Of a stretch of DNA of 64,000 nucleotides, positions 59,152-64,000 are shown in pieces. How positions within the stretch are numbered: the stretch's first letter is position 1; the number at the start of each line of letters is the position of its first letter. The translations under genes and the position numbers were made by a program. Source of the stretch: JASHPR01 sp963833885 (GTDB lineage Bacteria > Actinomycetota > Actinomycetes > Streptosporangiales > Streptosporangiaceae); assembly GCA_963833885.1 (NCBI GenBank), contig CAWHZU010000002.1, positions 62,001-126,000 on the forward strand, written 5' to 3'. Under the pieces are notes generated by a model, which did no database searches, was not told where the DNA came from, and worked only from the letters and a program-made list of their open reading frames with translations.

Positions 59152-60673
59152 CTAGCGCAGCCAGGCACTGTACTTGCGCTTGGCGGCCCGCTTCCAGGCC
59201 CGGCGGGCTTGCGCTTCGAGGTCCGCCGCACGGCAGGCGTCCTGCTCGTAGAGGACCCCGAAGGTAAAAGCGTTCTCGCCGGCCAGGTGGGCCTGCACGC
59301 CGAGTTCCCTGATCGTGGCGCGGGCGACCACACCGTCGTGGTGGTCGCCGAGCACCGACTGGACCTTCTTCGCCCGCTTGACGAAACGCCTGGCCTGCTT
59401 GCCGAACGCGGGGCTGACGGCCTCGGCAGCGTACCTGGCGTGCTTGGCGGCCTTGCGCGCCTCGTGCAGGGCCGTGTCCCGGCCCGTCCCGGCGGGCACG
59501 TGCCACGCCCGGCGGATGCGCCGGCGCACGCGGCGCCGGGTGTGCCGGACCGCGGCCGGCAGCACCTGGGCCGCGGGCCTGCCCGCCTCGGGCGTCAGCG
59601 GCGGATCGACCAGCAGCGCGTCCAGGCCGTCGAGCAGGGCCAGATAGCGGTCGCCGTCCAGGGCCTCGAGCACCGCAGCGCGCGCCCCGGCCGCTACCGG
59701 CGCGAAATGAACCCGCACCCGGGCACGTACCGGGCCCATGATCAGCTCTGGCGGCAGCTCGTCCAGGCCGGCCTGCAGGTGCCCGGCCATAACCTCGGCA
59801 TCCCGCGCGGTGCCGAGCACGCCGCCGAGCCACTTCAGCTCGTCCCCGAGCCGCTCACAGTCTGCTGTGCGCAGCACCCCGCCGAAGGACTTCAGCGTGC
59901 TGCGCAGCCGCCGGGTGGCCACCCGCATCTGGTGAACCGCGTCCGGCGTGTCCCGGCGCACCAGCGGATCGAACGCCATGATCGCCGCCACCTGGGTCCC
60001 CACATAGGCCAGGACCACGTCCGCAGCCGTCGACAGCGAAGGCCAGGCCGCGGCCCCCGTTACGCGACGGAAGCTGGTCGCCCAGCGCCCGCTCCAGCTT
60101 GGCCTGGCGGCCGGCCGGGCGCAGCCCGCCGCGCCGCAGCCACTTGTCGGCCGCCGCGAGCAGACCCTGGCCGCCCCCGGTCAGCTCGACCTCTACCTCA
60201 CGCCAGTGCGACAGCTCGGTCTGCCCGCCCAGCGTGCTCGCGGAGACGTCGTCGTCCACCACCTCGGCCAGCGAGTCTCCCGCCTCGTCCAGCAGCACCA
60301 GGCGGTGGCGGACGGTTCTGATCTCGGCGACCGGCGCCAGCGGCTCGCCGCGGGTGAACGCGCGCACCAGGCCGCCAAGCTCCTTGGGTACCTGCCGGGT
60401 GGCCCGGGCCAGCGGCAACTGGATCTCGCGGCGCGAGTCGCCGCCCTCCGGCAGCTTCAGGTGCCAGCCGGGATCGCTGCCGCCCTGGCGGCGGCGCAGC
60501 GTGATGCCGCTGCGGATCAGGCGCAGGTCCTCGGTGTCGTAATATCGCGCCTCCAGCCGCTGCTCTTCCGGGCCGGACCCGGCGGCGACCCCAGGCAGGT
60601 CGTCAAGGTCCGGCAGCGAGGTACCCGGCGGCGCCTCGTACTTTCGCTCTGTTTCTCGAATCTCGGTAGCCAT
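59152..60673 (-). pseudogene. CYTH-CHAD domain protein, split by one frameshift
   Basis: From ATG 60673 a CYTH (triphosphate tunnel) domain reads MATEIRETERKYEAPPG, with the ExExK motif as E-T-E-R-K, then 'GITLRRRQGGSDPGWHLKLP' and 'WREVEVELTGG'. The frame then becomes junk after 'QAKLERALGDQLP' (about 60,070). In a second frame the CHAD domain follows: 'LSTAADVVLAYVGTQVAAIM', 'AVHQMRVATRRLRSTLKSFG' (polyphosphate-binding His/Arg helices) and 'RRAWKRAAKRKYSAWLR' at 59152. CYTH-CHAD fusions of about 500 aa are typical of actinobacteria and associated with polyphosphate. One base accounts for the break, so it is either a recent mutation, a sequencing error, or two separate genes. Confidence 0.8.
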
Positions 60674-60704
60674 AGGGAGTCGCCTACCCCCGCCGCCCGC
60701 GATC

Positions 60705-61196
60705 TCACCTGCGGGCGAGAGGGAACGCGAACCACAGGCCAGCGAACAGCACAAAGACGAAGGCCGTGATGAGGCCGGCCGGCAGGCCCGTGGCCACGGT
60801 GGTGGTTGCCAGCAGGACCGCGGCGCAGATCGCCAGTCCCACGGCGGCGAGGCCGAGCGTGGCCATCACGCTGGCCGCCCGCACCAGCGGCTCCTTCTGG
60901 CGGCGGCGGAACACTACCCGGTGGTAGGCGACGGGACCGAGCAGCAGCGCCGTGGCCACGGCGGATAGCGCCAGGCTGGCCAGGTAGAGGTCGCGCTGGC
61001 CCTGGCTGAGCTTGGCGAACCTCATGGTGAACGGCAGCGAGAGCAGGAACCCGAACAGGACCTGCACGCCCAGGCCGGAAATCCGGAGTTCCTGGAGCAG
61101 CTCGGCGAGGTTCCGGTCGTCTCGCTGAGCTTCTGATTCGTCCCTTGGATCCCGCGAAGCCCGATCTCGCGGATCCGAGGACTCCTCCGGCCTCAT
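60705..61196 (-). CDS. DUF6328 four-helix membrane protein
   Basis: 163 residues: a charged N-terminus (DPRDRASRDPRDESEAQRDD), then 'NLAELLQELRISGLGVQVLF', the DUF6328 signature, and four hydrophobic helices ('LASLALSAVATALLLGPVAY', 'GLAAVGLAICAAVLLATTTV', 'GLITAFVFVLFAGLWFAFPL'). Function unknown. ATG 61196 is chosen because it follows GGAGGTGA at ideal spacing; an in-frame GTG at 61205 lies inside that SD. An exact stress-type promoter (61225-61247, minus) is directly upstream and back-to-back with the promoter of the next operon. Confidence 0.85.
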   Translation of the reverse strand: MRPEESSDPRDRASRDPRDESEAQRDDRNLAELLQELRISGLGVQVLFGFLLSLPFTMRFAKLSQGQRDLYLASLALSAVATALLLGPVAYHRVVFRRRQKEPLVRAASVMATLGLAAVGLAICAAVLLATTTVATGLPAGLITAFVFVLFAGLWFAFPLARR

Positions 61197-61224
61197 CGCG
61201 GTCACCTCCGTGCAACCTGGACGC

Positions 61225-61247
61225 TACCCGGGACGCGGCGGGGAAAC
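61225..61247 (-). promoter_or_regulatory. sigma-B/sigma-F-type promoter for the DUF6328 gene
   Basis: On the minus strand: GTTT (61247-61244), 14-bp spacer, GGGTA (61229-61225). Both boxes are exact; the -10 lies 28 bp before ATG 61196. The divergent promoter at 61256-61279 begins only 8 bp away. Confidence 0.6.
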
Positions 61248-61255
61248 GTCCCAGG

Positions 61256-61279
61256 GTTTGAGAATTCCCCGGCCAGGTA
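61256..61279 (+). promoter_or_regulatory. sigma-B/sigma-F-type promoter for the DUF6458-like/SigR-like operon
   Basis: GTTT (61256-61259), 15-bp spacer, AGGTA (61275-61279), one mismatch in the -10. The flanks GGTTTGA and GGTAGAAGAAA match those of the promoter at 37007-37029. ATG 61341 is 61 bp downstream. Confidence 0.55.
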
Positions 61280-61340
61280 GAAGAAACCGCCGAGGGAAAG
61301 GGCAGTAGCCCGAGGCGCATCCCCACTGGAGGACCGACAA

Positions 61341-61790
61341 ATGAGAACCGCGACCAGCCTGGCTTTAATTGCCATAGGGGCGATCTTCACGTTCGCCGTG
61401 AGTGCCCATCCGAGCTTCCTGAATCTGCAGATCGCTGGCGTGGTCATCATGGCCACCGGGGTCGCCGGGCTGTTCCTGCGCAAGCCGACCCAGGGCTGGC
61501 TGCGCCGGCGGACGACCCTGCGGCGGGGCGGCGGCGGTCCCGTCGTTGGTCATGTAGACGAGAAGCGCTATCCCCCGTACGTCATGCTCAACCCCGCTGC
61601 CGACCCGGAGCAGGCGGAGAGCAACGGACACCAGCCGGGAGATCTCACGGCCGACGAGACGGCCGAGCCGGAGCCCAGCGACGAACCCGCGCCGATACCG
61701 GACGTGCCCGCCGAGGAGCTGGCCGAGTACCCCGGCGACCCGGCCGAGCCGCAGGGTGCCGAGGTCGTGGAGGAATACATCCAGGAATGA
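61341..61790 (+). CDS. DUF6458-like small membrane protein with acidic tail
   Basis: 149 residues: two N-terminal hydrophobic segments ('TSLALIAIGAIFTFAVSAHP', 'LQIAGVVIMATGVAGLFLRK') resembling DUF6458-type proteins, then a basic Arg/Gly loop and a long acidic, Pro/Glu-rich C-terminal tail ('DETAEPEPSDEPAPIPDVPA'). Function unknown. Its last codons overlap the start of the sigma factor gene (ATGA), so both are produced from one mRNA under the stress-type promoter. An anti-sigma role for this protein is possible, but it lacks the Zn-binding HxxxCxxC of RsrA. Confidence 0.75.
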   Translation: MRTATSLALIAIGAIFTFAVSAHPSFLNLQIAGVVIMATGVAGLFLRKPTQGWLRRRTTLRRGGGGPVVGHVDEKRYPPYVMLNPAADPEQAESNGHQPGDLTADETAEPEPSDEPAPIPDVPAEELAEYPGDPAEPQGAEVVEEYIQE

Positions 61791-62377
61791 TCACAGACCA
61801 GCCCGGCATCGCGGCGCGACCGCCGCGTGCCCCCCGCGCCGATGCGCAGTTCGACGAGGCGCTCGGCTACATGCGGCAGCTGCACGCAAAGGCGTCGCGG
61901 ATGACCCGAAATCACAGCGACGCCGAGGATCTGGTCCAGGAGACCTACGCCCGGGCGTTTGCCTCGTTCCATCAGTTCAAGGAGGGAACCAACCTCAGGG
62001 CGTGGCTGAACCGGATCCTCACGAACACGTTCATCAGCAGCTACCGGAAGCGGCAGCGAGAGCCAGTGCTGACCTTCGCCGGCCTCGAGGACTGGCAGCT
62101 GGAGCGCGCCCATTCGCGTTCCGCGCAGTCCTCGGGGGCCACCCGTTCCGCGGAGGAACTGGCCCTTGACCGCATACCGGACGCCAGCGTGACCGACGCG
62201 CTGCGGCAGCTCCCCGAAGACTTCCGCATGGCGGTTTACCTGGCTGACGTGGAGGGATTCGGCTACCGGGAAATATCCCAGCTCATGCACTGCCCAATCG
62301 GCACGGTGATGTCCCGCCTGCATCGCGGCCGGAGCCGGCTCAGGGAGCTGCTCTGCAGCGACAACGAGAGTGTTTAA
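61787..62377 (+). CDS. SigR-like ECF RNA polymerase sigma factor
   Basis: 196 residues, SigR/SigH group of ECF sigma factors: region 2 'DAEDLVQETYARAFASFHQF' and the diagnostic KEGTNLRAWLNRILTNTFIS with 'YRKRQREP', region 4 'ALRQLPEDFRMAVYLADVEG' and 'GTVMSRLHRGRSRLRELL'. Orthologues direct the thiol-oxidative-stress response (recognising GGAAT and GTT boxes) and are normally followed by the zinc anti-sigma factor RsrA. Here the next gene is instead a 65-residue membrane protein, and no RsrA-like gene is in view, so control may be by the upstream membrane protein, by an unlinked anti-sigma, or transcriptional. Confidence 0.92.
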   Translation: MITDQPGIAARPPRAPRADAQFDEALGYMRQLHAKASRMTRNHSDAEDLVQETYARAFASFHQFKEGTNLRAWLNRILTNTFISSYRKRQREPVLTFAGLEDWQLERAHSRSAQSSGATRSAEELALDRIPDASVTDALRQLPEDFRMAVYLADVEGFGYREISQLMHCPIGTVMSRLHRGRSRLRELLCSDNESV

Positions 62378-62395
62378 GAATCTTTTTCCCTGGTA
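62372..62395 (+). promoter_or_regulatory. sigma-B/sigma-F-like promoter for the 65-aa protein
   Basis: GTTT (62372-62375), 15-bp spacer, TGGTA (62391-62395), 62 bp before ATG 62458, starting inside the last codons of the sigma factor gene. A second GTTT/GGTA pair follows at about 62430-62451, where GTTTACC and GGTAAA also form an inverted repeat just before the start codon. Confidence 0.45.
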
Positions 62396-62457
62396 CTTAC
62401 CGGCACGAAGAACGCCCGAGAAACCCGTGGCGTTTACCGCTTGACAGGTGGTAAATC

Positions 62458-62655
62458 ATGCGCATCGGAACGCTCCTATTGGTTATCTGGCTGGTTATCG
62501 GCGCCATTGCGGCCGGCCAGCGCAATTACTACAGCGGAACCTCAGCTAACTGCGCCAAGGCAGGGACGATAATCGTGACCATCCTGGCCGGCCCGCTGAA
62601 CTACTTTGGCGTGAACCCCAAGATCAGGTGTCAGGTGCCACAGCCCAGCAAGTGA
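62458..62655 (+). CDS. small membrane protein, 65 aa
   Basis: MRIGTLLLVIWLVIGAIAAG starts with one hydrophobic helix, then 'QRNYYSGTSANCAKAGTIIV' with a Cys, a second hydrophobic segment TILAGPLNYFGVNPKIRCQV, and a short tail. It matches the small 'MRIGTLLLVIWLVIGAIAAxQRxY' proteins that are frequent in actinobacteria. Function unknown. ATG 62458 follows AGGTGG with a close spacing. It stands between the SigR-like factor and another small membrane protein, on the same strand. Confidence 0.8.
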   Translation: MRIGTLLLVIWLVIGAIAAGQRNYYSGTSANCAKAGTIIVTILAGPLNYFGVNPKIRCQVPQPSK

Positions 62656-62687
62656 CGCGGGCCAGGAACTAAGCAGGAGGAACTGCA

Positions 62688-62960
62688 ATGCTCGCCATTG
62701 TAGCGGTAATCATTTTCGCTATCGCGTTCATCATCCGGGTGACCGCCACGTCCACCGACGCGGTGTTCGCCCCGGCCAGCCTGGTGATCCTGGGCCTGAT
62801 CGCCCTGGCGCTGCACCTGGCCGGCCTGGCGCCGGCTGGCGGGTACGCCGCTGACCTGTACCGCCTCCCGATCCCTCCCAGACCGAGACCGCCGCCGGAG
62901 CTGCGCCACCTCCGGCGGCGGTCTCTGTCATGCCGGACCCGTGGCAAGCTTCGGGGATGA
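62688..62960 (+). CDS. small membrane protein, hydrophobic N-terminus
   Basis: 90 residues: MLAIVAVIIFAIAFIIRVTA and 'PASLVILGLIALALHLAGLA' are two membrane helices; the rest (from about residue 55) is a basic Arg/Pro-rich tail whose DNA contains a perfect 16-bp stem-loop (62885-62925). Proteins of this type usually end soon after the second helix, so the tail is probably run-on through a former terminator. The RBS AGGAGGAA precedes ATG 62688. Function unknown. The frame overlaps the next start by 4 bp. Confidence 0.65.
   Translation: MLAIVAVIIFAIAFIIRVTATSTDAVFAPASLVILGLIALALHLAGLAPAGGYAADLYRLPIPPRPRPPPELRHLRRRSLSCRTRGKLRG
62885..62925 (+). terminator. strong 16-bp stem-loop, terminator-like
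   Basis: GAGACCGCCGCCGGAG (62885-62900) is exactly complementary to 62910-62925 around a 9-nt loop. No T-run follows, as usual for GC-rich actinobacterial terminators. It lies inside the 3' end of the frame starting at 62688 and 32 bp before the next start, which is where a terminator would be expected if that gene ended earlier. Confidence 0.65.
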
Positions 62961-63472
62961 CCTGGACAGTTCCCGCGCCCGGCCCGGCCGACGGGCCGCT
63001 CACCGGCGATGACCGGCCGATCCTCGAGGGCTTCCTCGGCTGGCAGCGGGCCACACTGCTGAACATCTGCGCCGGGCTGACCGGCGAACAGCTTGCCACC
63101 CGGCCGATTGGCTCATCCAGCCTGTCACTGCTCGGCCTGATCCGGCATCTGGCCAAGGTGGAGCGGATCTGGTTCTCCGAGCGCGCGGCGGGCCTGTCCG
63201 TCGAGCCCATGTACGACCCGTCTCGCGGCAGGGCCGCCGACTTCGACGACGCCATGGCGGCCCGGGCCGAGGCGGACGTCGCGCGGCTGCAGGCCGAATG
63301 GCCGCGGTCCGATGCGGCGGTCGCGGGGATGGATTTCGCCGACACCTTCGACGTGGGCGGCGAGATGTTCTCGCTGCGCATGGTCTACGTGCACATGATC
63401 TACGAGTATTCCCGGCACAACGGCCACGCCGACCTGCTGCGCGAGAGCATTGACGGCGTCACCGGCCGGTGA
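62957..63472 (+). CDS. DinB/DUF664 family four-helix protein
   Basis: 171 residues of the DinB/DUF664 four-helix-bundle superfamily: 'RPILEGFLGWQRATLLNICA', 'SLLGLIRHLAKVERIWFSER' (the H-x-x-x-V/E metal-binding helix) and 'MVYVHMIYEYSRHNGHADLL' with the H-x-x-x-E/x-x-x-H-x-G-H motif. Family members are metal-dependent, thiol-linked transferases or of unknown role. ATG 62957 starts after GGGG; an earlier frame start at 62930 adds an unlikely tail. It is followed by an MBL-fold gene 23 bp downstream on the same strand. Confidence 0.85.
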   Translation: MTWTVPAPGPADGPLTGDDRPILEGFLGWQRATLLNICAGLTGEQLATRPIGSSSLSLLGLIRHLAKVERIWFSERAAGLSVEPMYDPSRGRAADFDDAMAARAEADVARLQAEWPRSDAAVAGMDFADTFDVGGEMFSLRMVYVHMIYEYSRHNGHADLLRESIDGVTGR

Positions 63473-63495
63473 CGCGGACGAGAGGCCGTACCCGC

Positions 63496-64000
63496 ATGCC
63501 CGACGACATTCTTGACCTGGCGGACCGGCTGTGGCGCGGCGAGGTCACCAGCAGCGAGTATCACCCGATCGCCCACCGCCGCGGGCTGGCCGAGGTCCGA
63601 GATGGCGTCGCGTTCCTGCCCTCATTCGCCAATGTGACCGCATTCACGACCGAGGACGGCCTGGTCCTGGTGGATACCGGGAGCTCGTTCGTGGCCGCGG
63701 CGGTGCATGACGAACTGCGGCGGTGGAGCGGGCAGCGGCTGAACACGGCGGTGTACTCGCACGGGCACATCGACCACACCTCGGGGATGCCGCCCTGGGA
63801 GACGGAGTCGGCCGAGCGCGGCTGGCCGGCCCCGGTCGTGGTGGCGCACGAGGCGCTGCCCCGGCGCTTCGACAGGTACCTGCTGACCACCGGCTACAAC
63901 GAGGTGATCAACCAGCGGCAGTTCGGCGCCAGGGGATTGCGCTGGCCGACCGAGTACCGGTACCCGGATCGCACCTACTCGGGCGAGCTGCGGCTAGAAG
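63496..64000 (+). CDS. MBL-fold metallohydrolase (alkyl-sulfatase-like), cut by the right edge
   Basis: 168 residues visible, no stop before base 64000. The N-terminus has 'VAFLPSFANVTAFTTEDGLV' and 'LVDTGSSFVAAAVHDELRRW', then the metal motif SHGHIDHTSGMPPWE (H-x-H-x-D-H) of metallo-beta-lactamase-fold hydrolases. The spacing and 'VVVAHEALPRRFDRYLLTTG' resemble SDS-hydrolase/alkyl-sulfatase-type members. ATG 63496 starts 23 bp after the DinB-like gene. The substrate cannot be judged from the partial protein. Confidence 0.85.
   Translation, partial: MPDDILDLADRLWRGEVTSSEYHPIAHRRGLAEVRDGVAFLPSFANVTAFTTEDGLVLVDTGSSFVAAAVHDELRRWSGQRLNTAVYSHGHIDHTSGMPPWETESAERGWPAPVVVAHEALPRRFDRYLLTTGYNEVINQRQFGARGLRWPTEYRYPDRTYSGELRLE

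Overview
The window is very GC-rich, with dense G/C-ending codons, many GTG starts and ATGA/GTGA stop-start overlaps. Its gene families (AfsR/SARP regulator, DUF222-HNH '13E12' protein, TreX-TreZ-TreY set, DyP-encapsulin pair, SigR-like ECF factor, lipoproteins beside MacAB-like exporters) point to a soil-type filamentous actinobacterium. A Streptosporangiales-like lineage is my best guess; that level is inference. I see no rRNA, tRNA, CRISPR or prophage.

Layout. 1-6.2 kb: STAS protein, methyltransferase, NAD kinase, chromate transporter divergent from an ArsR-ArsC fusion, GlxA-type regulator, beta-carbonic anhydrase, ABM protein under a 26-bp palindrome. 6.3-12 kb: 13E12 HNH protein with an SOS-like box, a GrpB remnant, a membrane/secreted-repeat protein, a Tat-exported purple-acid-phosphatase-like enzyme with a PHO-box-like repeat, DUF899. 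12.1-14.8 kb: nucleotidyltransferase, DyP peroxidase carrying an encapsulin targeting tail, encapsulin shell. 14.8-24.6 kb: AfsR-like regulator, frameshifted BisC-type molybdoenzyme, DinB, adenine/adenosine deaminase, VOC, HAD phosphatase. 24.6-34.7 kb: wrecked GH65 phosphorylase, DMT transporter, CsbD, split LigD (ligase + polymerase), FAD oxidase, MFS, photolyase. 34.7-39.1 kb: DUF4331 and small stress/membrane proteins plus an MFS remnant. 39.2-45.8 kb: glgX/treX, treZ, treY. 46.1-57.1 kb: a repeated module of two OmpR-type two-component systems, a family of small lipoproteins (three intact, one decayed, one 5' stub) with paired C-x3-H-G motifs, and a three-gene MacAB-like exporter whose 3' end runs into an IS630 remnant. 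57.6-64 kb: GT-C mannosyltransferase-like protein, CYTH-CHAD protein, DUF6328, small membrane proteins with a SigR-like sigma factor, DinB/DUF664, MBL-fold hydrolase (cut by the right edge).

Two layers of regulation emerge by eye. First, seven GTTT-N14/15-(N)GGTA sites of the sigma-B/sigma-F type precede photolyase, small membrane/stress proteins and the operon carrying the SigR-like factor, which suggests a general-stress regulon. Second, an 11-bp-period direct repeat of TCAC type lies about 80 nt before three lipoprotein copies, as expected for an OmpR-family operator, and links the lipoproteins to the adjacent two-component systems.

Reading-frame damage is frequent (BisC, TreZ, CYTH-CHAD once each; GH65, MFS, GrpB and a lipoprotein many times). 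The multiply broken ones are true pseudogenes; the single-shift ones could be sequencing errors.
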